This document shows, in pieces, positions 25,225 through 33,842 of a stretch of DNA of 44,585 bases. The number at the start of each line of letters is the position of its first letter. Position 1 is the first letter of the stretch. Made by a program: the position numbers and the translations under genes. Source of the stretch: Melioribacteraceae bacterium (GTDB lineage Bacteria > Bacteroidota > Ignavibacteria > Ignavibacteriales > Melioribacteraceae). The notes below the pieces were generated by a model, which did no database searches, was not told where the DNA came from, and worked only from the letters and a program-made list of their open reading frames with translations. The stretch spans positions 1-44,585 of the forward strand of contig JALSTI010000198.1 in NCBI GenBank assembly GCA_026983795.1, given 5' to 3'.

Positions 25225-26220
25225 TTGAACTCAACTTATAAAAGTGCAGGTGTAAATTTAGAAGCGGGAAACGAAACTGTAAACCGCGTTAAATTATTGG
25301 TTAAATCCACATTCACCAAAAACGTTTTAACCGGTATTGGTCATTTCGGCGCATTTTACCAATTGGATTTGAAAGATTATAAAAATCCGGTTTTAGTCAG
25401 CAGCGTAGACGGTGTGGGAACAAAATTAAAAATTGCAATAGAAATGAACCGGCATAAAACAGTAGGACAAGATTTGGTTAATCACTGCGTAAATGACATT
25501 TCCGTTTGCGGCGCAAAACCTTTATACTTTATGGATTATTTAGCCTTCGGAAAATTAAATCCCGACTTGGCGGAAGAAATTGTAGAAGGTTTTGCTATAT
25601 CTTGCAAAGAAAATAATGTATCGCTTATTGGCGGTGAAACAGCCGAAATGCCCGGAATGTATTTGGAAAAAGATTATGACATGTCAGGTACAATTGTTGG
25701 TATTGTTGAAAAAGATAAAATTTTAGACGGCGGAAAAGTAAAAAAAGAAAATTTATTGATCGGTTTTAAATCCAACGGTTTACATACAAACGGTTATTCG
25801 CTTGCAAGAAAAGTCTTGCTGAAAAAATATAATTTAGATGACCGGCTTAATGAAATTGGGAATTCTCTCGGAGACGAATTACTTAAAATACACAAATCTT
25901 ATTTAAATATAATACAAACCCTTTTAAGTAAAAACCTAGTAAACGCATTTTCGCACATTACCGGCGGCGGAATTTTGGGGAACACAAAACGCGTTGTTCC
26001 GCAACCGCTTAAAATAGAAATAAATTGGGATGCATGGAAAAGACCGGTGATTTTTGATATAATTCAAAAAACAGGAAATATTGAAGAACCGGAAATGCAA
26101 AACGTTTTTAATTTGGGAATTGGACTTGTTGCAATTATAGATAAGAAAAATTTGAACGAAGTGATAAGTTTGAGTGAAAGCGTTGGCGAAAAAGCCATTC
26201 CAATTGTAAAAATTTTATAA
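25225..26220 (+). CDS. purM: Phosphoribosylformylglycinamidine cyclo-ligase (AIR synthetase)
   Basis: A 331-residue cytoplasmic enzyme of de novo purine synthesis converting FGAM and ATP to AIR. YKSAGVNLEAGNETVNRVK is the standard opening. The ATP/metal region is VSSVDGVGTKLKIAIE, followed by VNHCVNDISVCGAKPLYFMDYLA and LIGGETAEMPGMY, and then FSHITGGGILGNTKRVVP. The length is normal. The start is a TTG at 25225: no ATG occurs between it and the in-frame stop at 25204, and a later start would remove conserved residues. It begins the plus-strand run that ends with prmA. Confidence 0.95.
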   Translation: MNSTYKSAGVNLEAGNETVNRVKLLVKSTFTKNVLTGIGHFGAFYQLDLKDYKNPVLVSSVDGVGTKLKIAIEMNRHKTVGQDLVNHCVNDISVCGAKPLYFMDYLAFGKLNPDLAEEIVEGFAISCKENNVSLIGGETAEMPGMYLEKDYDMSGTIVGIVEKDKILDGGKVKKENLLIGFKSNGLHTNGYSLARKVLLKKYNLDDRLNEIGNSLGDELLKIHKSYLNIIQTLLSKNLVNAFSHITGGGILGNTKRVVPQPLKIEINWDAWKRPVIFDIIQKTGNIEEPEMQNVFNLGIGLVAIIDKKNLNEVISLSESVGEKAIPIVKIL

Positions 26221-26240
26221 ACTAACTTAAGTTTATAAAA

Positions 26241-26735
26241 ATGAAAAAGTTGCTGTTTTTTATTCTTGCATTTATTCTGGTAAATTGCAACGGAGGAATT
26301 GAACCGGGTCTTCAACAACCGGGGTTTTCCGGAACAATTTATTTTAAAGGCGAATGGCCCGACAGTGTAAACTTAACTATATTAGTCCTATTCAAAAATG
26401 AATTGAAAGATAGTTCCGATTTTAGCGCAGAGAACCTTAGTTATGTAAGCGAATTAATTCCCAAAGGCGTTAAAAAATACCAATACAATACATTAAAAAA
26501 TTCTTTATTCGGCAAAGTTGACGCCGGCACTTATGATTATTTAGCCGTGGCCCAATCGCCTAAAAAAACTATTTCGCTCTCAAGAGCAGATTGGACTATA
26601 GCCGGAATTTATTATTCCCCAACCGATTCAACACATCCCGGTAAAGTAATAATTCCCGAAAATACTTTTGTTGAGCATTTGGATATTACATGCGATTTTA
26701 ATAATCCTCCACCCCAACCACCCGGAGGCAATTAA
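26241..26735 (+). CDS. Predicted lipoprotein of unknown function
   Basis: A 164-residue protein with a lipoprotein signal: basic MKK, a hydrophobic core, and a lipobox Leu-Val-Asn-Cys placing the lipidated Cys at residue 16. The mature part looks beta-rich (FSGTIYFKGEWPDSVNLTILVLF) and ends in a proline/glycine-rich tail (PPPQPPGG). I do not recognise a family. The stop codon is one base before the start of the TonB-dependent receptor, whose ribosome-binding site lies within this gene's last codons. Translation of the two is therefore tightly linked, and the lipoprotein may be a surface partner of that receptor. Confidence 0.75.
   Translation: MKKLLFFILAFILVNCNGGIEPGLQQPGFSGTIYFKGEWPDSVNLTILVLFKNELKDSSDFSAENLSYVSELIPKGVKKYQYNTLKNSLFGKVDAGTYDYLAVAQSPKKTISLSRADWTIAGIYYSPTDSTHPGKVIIPENTFVEHLDITCDFNNPPPQPPGGN
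26724..26728 (+). promoter_or_regulatory. Shine-Dalgarno sequence of the TonB-dependent receptor
   Basis: GGAGG lies eight bases before the ATG at 26737, inside the final Gly codons of the lipoprotein gene. It decides the receptor start over the open-frame extension back to 26668. Confidence 0.75.
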
Positions 26736-26736
26736 A

Positions 26737-28908
26737 ATGGTAAAGTTTTTTAAATTATTAAGTCTTGCTACAATAATTTTATATTCCCAAATTTTTGCTC
26801 AAAAAGGAACAATTAGCGGTAGAGTTACAGACAATAAAAATGTGCCTTTGGTTGGAGTTAATGTTTTTTTAAAAGACCTGTCTGCCGGAACCGCGACAAA
26901 TATGAAAGGTAATTTTAGTTTGAAAGATATTCCTTTCGGTAAACACTCACTTAAAATTTCCATGGTTGGTTACCGTACAATCACAAAAAATATATTTCTT
27001 AATAAGAAAATACTAAATCTAAATTTACGCTTAACTCCAACTTCAATTACTTTTGAAGATGTAATAGTAACGGCAAGTAAACATGAACAAAAATTACTCG
27101 AATCACCGGTAAGCGCCGAAGTAATTAATCCCGAAATAATTTCAAAAAAGAATTTTACCAAATTTGACGACCTATTAAGATATGCACCCGGAGTAAATGT
27201 TACGTTAGACCAAGTAAGTATACGCGGCTCCAGCGGATACAGCAGGGGAGCCGGAACGCGTGTATTAATCGCTATAGACGGTGTTCCGATTTTTACCGGA
27301 GATACGGGTGAAATTATTTGGGAACTTGTTCCTATTACGGATATTGAAAGGGTAGAAATAATTAAAGGCGCGGCCAGTTCTTTGTACGGATCAACAGCCA
27401 TTGGCGGTGTGATTAATATAATAACTAAAAAAATTTCGCGGAAAATGCTGACTTTTATAAAATCTTATGTTGGAGCGTACGATAAACCGAGATATTCTGA
27501 GTGGGTATGGTCGCACAAAACCAGAACATTTAACGGATTTACAATTGCAAATTCGAATAAAATCGGGAAATTCGGATATGCCGTTTCACTTTCTAAAATT
27601 CATGATATGAGTTACAGACAAAACGAAGGCAAATCCAGATTTTCCGGATACTTAAAAGCTAGATATAATTTTAACAATAATTTGAATCTTACTTTTCTGG
27701 CAAACGGTTTTATAGGTAACCGGGAAACATTTAATTTTTGGAAAAATTCCCGCGAAGCATTAAAGCCTCCGGAAAGCGACATCGGACAAAAAGTACGTTC
27801 CGAGAGATCGCTTTATGCATTAATTTTTAACGACAAGTTATCCGGAAATATTTCGCTAAATTCAAAACTAAGTTTTTACAGGTCGTTTTGGAAAGACGAA
27901 TCGGAAAGCGCGAACAGGTCCAGCTCAAATTTATATAGAGGAGAAGTTCAATCTAATTTTAAATTAAACGAAAATTGGTTTTTAGTTACAGGCGCCGAGT
28001 TTACTTCGGGAATCGTAAAATCAAATATTTTCGGTAAACATACATCTTTCGGATTTGCCGCTTACTCGCAAATGGAGTATAAACTTAACTTTCCGTTAAA
28101 ACTTACTTTAGGAGCGAGATACGATTATAATAAAATTTCCACAATAAAAGGCGAGGGTTCCATTTCACCTAAATTCGGTTTGAATTATAAACTGAACGAA
28201 AGCACTTATTTACGGGCTAATTTTTTAAACGGTTTCAGAGCTCCTTCATTAGCCGAAGCTTTTACATCCACAGTTACAAGCGGAATTAAGGTTAAACCTA
28301 ACCCGAAGTTAAAATCGGAATCGAATTACGGATTTGAATTAGGAATTAACCACTCTTTCAATTCAAATTTTAATATTGATTTTGCTTTGTTCCAAAATGA
28401 ATATTTTGATATGATTGAACCTTCCATTGATTTAACAGACGGAGAAATTACATTCCAAAATGTAACAAGGGCAAGAATTCAAGGCGCCGAAGCCATTGTA
28501 AAATATCAAATTCCCCGCTTTAATATTAAAACCCGCTTAGGTTATACATATTTGTGGACGAGAGATTTGAACAAACAAAAAGCATTAAAATACCGCCCGC
28601 GTCATTTAGCATATTTACAACTCGAATATACACCTTCAATCTTTACTTTCGGTTTGGATTTCAGATATTGGAGTAAGGTAGAGGAAATTGATTTTGAATT
28701 GGTTGAACTGGGACTGGTTCCTAACGGCGATACAAGAGTTGAAGTTTTTGTTCTGGATTTAAGAGCCGGAGTTAATTTATATTCTTTATCCGTTCCCGCT
28801 AACATATATCTCAATCTTAATAACGTTTTAAATTATAACTATGTAGAAATGATCGGGAATATTTCCCCCATAAGAAATATTTCATTAAATTTGGAATTCT
28901 TGTTCTAA
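26737..28908 (+). CDS. TonB-dependent outer-membrane receptor
   Basis: A 723-residue receptor taking up a ligand across the outer membrane with TonB energy. It has a signal peptide (cleavage after IFAQ, about residue 22). A carboxypeptidase-regulatory-like beta-sandwich follows (GTISGRVTDNKNVPLVGVNVFL to MVGYRTITKN, about 23-100), typical of Bacteroidota receptors. The plug domain contains EDVIVTASKHEQ, then LLRYAPGVNV, DGVPIF and IEIIKG-like RVEIIKGAASSLYGS, then GGVINIITK. A 22-strand barrel ends in a terminal Phe. The ligand is unknown; its plug is of the BtuB/CirA/FepA type rather than SusC, so a metal-chelate or cobamide is more likely than glycan. It is coupled to the upstream lipoprotein. 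Confidence 0.93.
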   Translation: MVKFFKLLSLATIILYSQIFAQKGTISGRVTDNKNVPLVGVNVFLKDLSAGTATNMKGNFSLKDIPFGKHSLKISMVGYRTITKNIFLNKKILNLNLRLTPTSITFEDVIVTASKHEQKLLESPVSAEVINPEIISKKNFTKFDDLLRYAPGVNVTLDQVSIRGSSGYSRGAGTRVLIAIDGVPIFTGDTGEIIWELVPITDIERVEIIKGAASSLYGSTAIGGVINIITKKISRKMLTFIKSYVGAYDKPRYSEWVWSHKTRTFNGFTIANSNKIGKFGYAVSLSKIHDMSYRQNEGKSRFSGYLKARYNFNNNLNLTFLANGFIGNRETFNFWKNSREALKPPESDIGQKVRSERSLYALIFNDKLSGNISLNSKLSFYRSFWKDESESANRSSSNLYRGEVQSNFKLNENWFLVTGAEFTSGIVKSNIFGKHTSFGFAAYSQMEYKLNFPLKLTLGARYDYNKISTIKGEGSISPKFGLNYKLNESTYLRANFLNGFRAPSLAEAFTSTVTSGIKVKPNPKLKSESNYGFELGINHSFNSNFNIDFALFQNEYFDMIEPSIDLTDGEITFQNVTRARIQGAEAIVKYQIPRFNIKTRLGYTYLWTRDLNKQKALKYRPRHLAYLQLEYTPSIFTFGLDFRYWSKVEEIDFELVELGLVPNGDTRVEVFVLDLRAGVNLYSLSVPANIYLNLNNVLNYNYVEMIGNISPIRNISLNLEFLF

Positions 28909-28937
28909 ATTATATTTTCTTAAGGAGAAATTATTAT

Positions 28938-30296
28938 ATGTTTATAGATTCCCACGCTCATCTGTTCTACCCTAATTTTAACGGCGATTTGGATGAAGTT
29001 ATTTACAGAGCAAAAAAATCAAACGTCAATTATATAATTGTTCCCGGCACAAACTTGGCAACTTCTGCCGAAGCGGTAGCACTGGCAAACAAATATGATA
29101 TGATTTATGCCGCAGTAGGAATTCACCCGCACGATACCAACGAATGGGAAGATGATTTAATACCAAAACTTGAAGAGTTAATCCAAAATCCTAAAGTTGT
29201 TGGAATTGGCGAAATTGGATTGGATTATTATTACGATTTTTCACCCAAAGAAATACAAATTGACGCTTTCAAAAAGCAAATCGATTTAGCTCTTAAACAC
29301 AACCTGCCAATAATTGTGCATAACCGCGAGGCAAGTAAAGATATAATGAGTATAATTAAAGAATATAAAAACACTCCTTTGCGAGGTCAGTTTCATTGCT
29401 TTGCGGGTTCTTTACAAGATGCGCGGGAATTAATTGAAATGCGGCACATCATTTCTTTTACAGGAAATATTACTTTTAAAAATGCAGATAATTTACGCAA
29501 AGTTCTTGCAGCCGTTAGCGTTGAAGATTTATTGCTGGAAACCGACTCGCCTTTTCTTACACCGGTACCGCACCGGGGTAAAAGAAACGAACCGGCTTAT
29601 GTAGAACTTGTAGCGAAAAAAATTGCCGACGAAAAACAATTAAGGATTGAAGACGTGGCCAGAACAACAACTTATAACGTATTTAAAATTTTCGGAATAG
29701 GTAAAAAACCGCCGCTGAGTTTTACCTATCAAATAGGACAAAATCTTTATATCAACGTTACAAACAGATGTAATGCAGATTGTATTTTTTGCGACAGAAA
29801 AGGCGATGCGGTAATTAGCGGATACAACCTTAAAATGGATAAATCCCAAGAACCGCCGGCGGAAGTTTATATTAAGGAAATCGGAGACCCTACTAAATAT
29901 AAAGAAATTGTATTTTGCGGTTACGGCGAACCTACTATAAGATGGGACGTGGTTAAAACCGTTGCTAAATTTGTTAAGGAACACGGCGGCAAAACACGTT
30001 TGGATACCGATGGACACGGAAACTTTATTAATAAACGTGACATTACACCGGAATTTGAAAATTTAATCGATACGGTTTCAATAAGTCTTAATTCTGCCGA
30101 ACCGCAGCAATATGCAAAAATTATGAGAGTTGATCCCAAGTTACACAACGAAATGATTTCATTCGCTAAGAAAGCTAAAAAATATTCCAACGTGGTAATG
30201 TCCGTTGTAGGTCTGAGCGAAGTTGATACTGAAAAAGCCAAAAATTTGGTTACAAACGAAATTGGCGTTAAATTCAGAGAAAGAACATATTTTTAA
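28938..30296 (+). CDS. TatD-family hydrolase fused to a TatD-associated radical SAM domain
   Basis: A 452-residue two-domain protein. Residues 1-255 are a TatD metal-dependent hydrolase/DNase with all metal ligands in place: His6 and His8 (DSHAH), Glu92 (GEIGLDY), His128 (IVHNRE), His153 (QFHCF) and Asp203 (ETDSPFL). Residues 262-452 form a compact radical SAM domain with the cluster motif Cys278-x3-Cys282-x2-Cys285 (CNADCIFC), a GYGEPT motif and DTDGHGN. It matches the known family of radical SAM proteins found beside or fused to TatD, whose reaction is not known. An AAGGAGA ribosome-binding site nine bases upstream supports the start. Confidence 0.93.
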   Translation: MFIDSHAHLFYPNFNGDLDEVIYRAKKSNVNYIIVPGTNLATSAEAVALANKYDMIYAAVGIHPHDTNEWEDDLIPKLEELIQNPKVVGIGEIGLDYYYDFSPKEIQIDAFKKQIDLALKHNLPIIVHNREASKDIMSIIKEYKNTPLRGQFHCFAGSLQDARELIEMRHIISFTGNITFKNADNLRKVLAAVSVEDLLLETDSPFLTPVPHRGKRNEPAYVELVAKKIADEKQLRIEDVARTTTYNVFKIFGIGKKPPLSFTYQIGQNLYINVTNRCNADCIFCDRKGDAVISGYNLKMDKSQEPPAEVYIKEIGDPTKYKEIVFCGYGEPTIRWDVVKTVAKFVKEHGGKTRLDTDGHGNFINKRDITPEFENLIDTVSISLNSAEPQQYAKIMRVDPKLHNEMISFAKKAKKYSNVVMSVVGLSEVDTEKAKNLVTNEIGVKFRERTYF

Positions 30297-30331
30297 TTAA
30301 CAAACATTCATCGCATCCATCTTCAATTGAT

Positions 30332-31756
30332 ATGTATAAAAAAATTGCTTACTTACTCGTTATACTAACAGTTAAAATGGTATCCGCTCAAAATACTCAA
30401 AAGGCGGTTGCCGTACAAATTGACAGTTTACTAAAAAATGATTTTTTCAAATCCACACAAATATCCGTGGAGGTATTGGATTTATCCGCTAATGATACCG
30501 TGTATCAAAAAGACGAAAAATTACTACTTCATCCCGCTTCAAACATGAAAATTTTAACCACAACGGCCGGATTAATTTGGCTCGATACTTCATACACCTT
30601 TAACACTTCTTTTTATTATTCGGGTTTGTTAATGGATTCTGTAGTTTATGGAGATATGTACATTGTAGGCGGCGGAGACCCGGATTTTACTACTTCCGAT
30701 TTGGACTCGGTAATTCTTGAGATTAAAAAAGCGGGAATAACCGAAATACGAGGGAATTTATACGGAGATGTGTCACTTTTCGATTCCCTGTTTTGGGGAA
30801 ACGGTTGGATGTGGGACGATGATCCGAGCACGGATTTTCCTTATATGACTCCCTTACTAATCAACGATGCCGCTATCCAAATTGCTTATCAACCCGGATT
30901 GATCGGCGAGCCGGTAAAGTATCAATTAATTCCCGATACAAAGTATTTTAACGTAACAAATTCTTCCATTACAATTGAAGAAGATACATCGGATTTCGAA
31001 ATTACGCGCGATTGGATAAACCGGAGTAACGATATTTTTATTAAAGGAACCCTTTCATCTAAGGCGCCGTTGGATACGGTTGCAATTAATATTGTACATC
31101 CGGAAAAATATTTTCTCAATCTGGCTGAAGAGCATTTAAGAAAAAACGGGATAATTTTTGAAGGGTTGGTAGATACAGCTAAATTACCGGAATTTGCTCA
31201 TCCCCTCTTTACATTTCAACGAAAATTCGGGGATATTATTACAAATTTAAATAAAAAAAGTGATAACTTAAGTGCGGAAATGACATTGCGCGCTTTAGCC
31301 GGTAAGTATTTCGGAAAACCGGCAACTGCGGAAAACGGATTAAAAATGTTAGATAGTCTTACAATTTTAACCGGATTAGATCCTTCCAACTATAATTTTT
31401 CCGATGGTTCGGGGGTTTCGCGTTATAATTTAATTTCAGCCGATCTGCTTGCTCATGTATTAAAATATTTATACCAATCGGATACAACGCATTATCAAAT
31501 TCTTTATAACTCTTTTCCTGTAGCCGGCGTTGACGGAACCTTGGAAAACAGAATGAAAAACACTCCCGCATATAAAAACGTTCATGCTAAAACCGGTACA
31601 TTAAGCGGCGTCAGCTCGTTATCGGGTTTTGTTAAAAGTAAAAACAATCACAATCTGGCATTTTCTATTATTATTCAAAATTTTGTTTCCAATTCAAAAA
31701 TTGCAAGATATTTTCAAGATAAAATATGCGAAATACTTGCCGGATCGGATTTATAA
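30332..31756 (+). CDS. dacB: D-alanyl-D-alanine carboxypeptidase/endopeptidase, PBP4 family
   Basis: A 474-residue periplasmic serine peptidase (family S13) that trims or cuts peptidoglycan cross-links. The signal peptide ends with VSAQ at about residue 20. The catalytic SxxK is Ser70-Asn-Met-Lys73 (HPASNMK). The SxN motif is in KKSDNLSAEM near residue 310, and the KTG motif is in HAKTGTLSGVSS near 418. The insert between SxxK and SxN is large, as in E. coli DacB (477 residues). It is followed after 34 bases by prmA, with a functionally unrelated product. Confidence 0.94.
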   Translation: MYKKIAYLLVILTVKMVSAQNTQKAVAVQIDSLLKNDFFKSTQISVEVLDLSANDTVYQKDEKLLLHPASNMKILTTTAGLIWLDTSYTFNTSFYYSGLLMDSVVYGDMYIVGGGDPDFTTSDLDSVILEIKKAGITEIRGNLYGDVSLFDSLFWGNGWMWDDDPSTDFPYMTPLLINDAAIQIAYQPGLIGEPVKYQLIPDTKYFNVTNSSITIEEDTSDFEITRDWINRSNDIFIKGTLSSKAPLDTVAINIVHPEKYFLNLAEEHLRKNGIIFEGLVDTAKLPEFAHPLFTFQRKFGDIITNLNKKSDNLSAEMTLRALAGKYFGKPATAENGLKMLDSLTILTGLDPSNYNFSDGSGVSRYNLISADLLAHVLKYLYQSDTTHYQILYNSFPVAGVDGTLENRMKNTPAYKNVHAKTGTLSGVSSLSGFVKSKNNHNLAFSIIIQNFVSNSKIARYFQDKICEILAGSDL

Positions 31757-31790
31757 ATTTGAATCTATTTCTAAATCAATAAATTTTAAT

Positions 31791-32642
31791 ATGGAAACAG
31801 AATTCAAAAAATTTACAGTTCACGCCTCCCCGTTTAATCCGGATTTGATATCAAGTTTAATGTGGGAATTAAATATTTCCGGCATTGAAGAGTTGGAAAA
31901 TACTTTAATTATTTATTCTGAACCGGATTCGGTTTCTAAATCCGATTTAGAAAACATGTTAGCAAAACTTGTAAAAGAAAATATTTTAGATACTTTTTCA
32001 GTAGCCGAAGATAAAGTGGAAAATAAAAATTGGAATGAAGAATGGGAAAAGAATTTAGAAATTATTGAAGTTACGGAAAAAATTGTAATTAAACCTACAA
32101 ACAAAAAGTACAAACCAAAAGAAAATCAAATTATTATAACAATCGATCCAAAAATGTCGTTTGGCACCGGAAGGCATCAAACAACAAAACTAATGTTAAT
32201 CCTTTTGGAAAAATATTTTAATAATCCGGAAAAAGTTTTGGATGTGGGAACCGGTACGGCAATTTTATCAATTGCGGCAGCAAAATTAGGCGCTAAAAAA
32301 GTAACAGGAATTGATATTGACGAATGGTGCTTTATAAACGGAACAGAAAACGTTCGGAAAAATAACGTTGCCGGGACAGTAAGAATAGAGAAATTGGAAA
32401 TTAATAAATTAAATGATAATGATTTTGATTTGATTCTTGCCAATATTAATAAAAATGTACTGTTAAGTATAAAAGAAGAAATTAAAAACAAACTTAAAAA
32501 AAATGGACTATTGATTCTTTCCGGTATTTTAAATACCGACGAAAGTTCAATAGTCCAAAATTTTACTGATCAACAAATCCTCGATATTGAAATATACCGA
32601 ATGGATGAATGGTCAGCAATTGTTTTCAGGAAAGCAAATTAA
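31791..32642 (+). CDS. prmA: Ribosomal protein L11 methyltransferase
   Basis: A 283-residue SAM-dependent methyltransferase that methylates ribosomal protein L11. An N-terminal substrate-recognition domain is followed by NWNEEWEKNLEIIEV. The catalytic domain has the signature DPKMSFGTGRHQTTKL, SAM loop VLDVGTGTAILSIAAAKLGA and LANINKNVL. I chose the ATG at 31791 because the open frame continues back inside dacB for 54 more codons with no homology-like sequence, and the chosen start matches the family's normal length. Its stop codon shares bases with that of the convergent marR gene. Confidence 0.95.
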   Translation: METEFKKFTVHASPFNPDLISSLMWELNISGIEELENTLIIYSEPDSVSKSDLENMLAKLVKENILDTFSVAEDKVENKNWNEEWEKNLEIIEVTEKIVIKPTNKKYKPKENQIIITIDPKMSFGTGRHQTTKLMLILLEKYFNNPEKVLDVGTGTAILSIAAAKLGAKKVTGIDIDEWCFINGTENVRKNNVAGTVRIEKLEINKLNDNDFDLILANINKNVLLSIKEEIKNKLKKNGLLILSGILNTDESSIVQNFTDQQILDIEIYRMDEWSAIVFRKAN

Positions 32643-33067
32643 GACGCTAATTTTTTTAATAATTTAGCTAATGTCTTTTGTTCGTTTTCACTCAATTTAG
32701 TTGCAAATGACTGAATGTTTTTTACATGTTCCGGGAAAATTTTATCTAATTTTTGTTTTCCCTTAGCTGTAATTTCGGCGTTAATTACTCTACGGTCTTG
32801 TTTTGAAGGAACTCTTTTTACCAAGTCTTCTTTTTCCAAGTTGTCGATAACACAAGTAATATTCGCGCCGGTAACATTCATTTGCTCGCTGATTCTTTTC
32901 AAAGGAATGCTGCCTTTGGCAGTTAAAACTTCCAACACTCCAAATTGGGGTCCGGTAAGTTTATGACTGTAAAGATGTTTTGTGTGAGATCTGCGAACAG
33001 CTTCGTATGCTTTTGCTAAGCTTTCCCACAATTCCAGTGCACTTTGTGCTTTTGTTGATTTTGCCAT
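32639..33067 (-). CDS. MarR-family transcriptional regulator
   Basis: A 142-residue winged-helix regulator. The core reads LTGPQFGVLEVLTAKGSIPLKRISEQMNVTGANITCVIDNLEKEDLVKRVPSKQDRR (in segments from about 40 to 95), matching the MarR recognition helix and the conserved D-R-R wing. The ligand and targets cannot be inferred. A strong AAGGGAG ribosome-binding site lies six bases upstream. It sits 17 bases after the YgjP-like gene on the same strand, so the two probably share a transcript. Confidence 0.93.
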   Translation of the reverse strand: MAKSTKAQSALELWESLAKAYEAVRRSHTKHLYSHKLTGPQFGVLEVLTAKGSIPLKRISEQMNVTGANITCVIDNLEKEDLVKRVPSKQDRRVINAEITAKGKQKLDKIFPEHVKNIQSFATKLSENEQKTLAKLLKKLAS

Positions 33068-33084
33068 ATTATTCTCCCTTCCGA

Positions 33085-33756
33085 TTAGTTAAAAAATGAT
33101 TTAAGTTGTTGTTTATATATTTTATAATCGGGCATAATCTCTTCAACCAAATTCCAAAATTTTTTAGAATGATTCATTTCTTTTAAGTGACATAATTCGT
33201 GAATAATTATATAATCAATAACTTTACTATTAAAATACATAATTCTATAATTAAATGAAAGATTCCTTTTACTAGAACAACTTCCCCATCTTGTTCTTTG
33301 ATTTTTTATAGTAATCCTATTGTAACTAAAACCATATTTTCCGGAAAAAAATTCAACCCTTTTAGGAATATATTTATTGGCTTCTTCTTTTAACCAATTA
33401 TTATAATGTTCTTTAATGCTTAACCTGTTATTACCTAACGGTAAAAATAACTTATTATTAAATAAAGTTGGTTTTAAATTGTTCGAGAACAAATTATTTT
33501 CGGGAATAACGCTTAAAATATTTCCTAAATAATAATAGCGATTTTGTTTATTATTTACAAATCTAAAATATTTATACAACCAATCTTTTTTTTCAAATAA
33601 AAATTTTTCAGCAGTTAAATAATTAACCAATTTCGGAATAACAAGTTCAATTTCACCGTCTAAATTTATTCTTAACTGAACATATTTAGCTCTTTTACTT
33701 CTTTTTACGAAATATGTGAATTCTTGATTGTTTATATTTATTGATTTATTATTCAA
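33085..33756 (-). CDS. YgjP-like (M48-type) metallopeptidase domain protein
   Basis: A 223-residue protein of the YgjP/DUF45 family, related to SprT/WLM zinc peptidases. The zinc motif is HELCHLKEMNHSKKFW (about 187-202), giving H-E-x-x-H with a third His. The preceding RWGSCSSKRNLSFNYR is highly conserved in this family. The N-terminal half is the usual beta-rich region (RSKRAKYVQLRI, GEIELVIPK). No signal peptide is present, so it is cytoplasmic. The substrate is unknown. It leads a two-gene unit with the MarR regulator and is divergent from menF. Confidence 0.9.
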   Translation of the reverse strand: MNNKSININNQEFTYFVKRSKRAKYVQLRINLDGEIELVIPKLVNYLTAEKFLFEKKDWLYKYFRFVNNKQNRYYYLGNILSVIPENNLFSNNLKPTLFNNKLFLPLGNNRLSIKEHYNNWLKEEANKYIPKRVEFFSGKYGFSYNRITIKNQRTRWGSCSSKRNLSFNYRIMYFNSKVIDYIIIHELCHLKEMNHSKKFWNLVEEIMPDYKIYKQQLKSFFN

Positions 33757-33807
33757 TAATACGGTATAGTAATATAAAAATTTGAACCTAAATTTAATTC
33801 ATTTTAT

Positions 33808-33835
33808 TTGAAAGTTCAAGTGTAAACGTTATATT
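33808..33835 (+). promoter_or_regulatory. Candidate sigma-70-type promoter of the men cluster
   Basis: TTGAAA (33808-33813) and TATATT (33830-33835) with a 16-base spacer lie in the 86-base gap between the divergent YgjP-like gene and menF. The predicted start point would fall at or one base before the menF ATG (33843), so the mRNA would be leaderless or nearly so. No Shine-Dalgarno sequence is visible there. Confidence 0.4.
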
Positions 33836-33842
33836 TAAGTCT

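Noticed and set aside
26668-26736. Upstream extension of the TonB receptor frame
   Set aside because: It overlaps the lipoprotein gene; the GGAGG site and a clean signal peptide support the ATG at 26737.
31629-31790. Longer open frame giving prmA an extra 54 N-terminal residues
   Set aside because: The extension lies mostly inside dacB, looks unlike any PrmA N-terminus, and the ATG at 31791 gives the normal family length.
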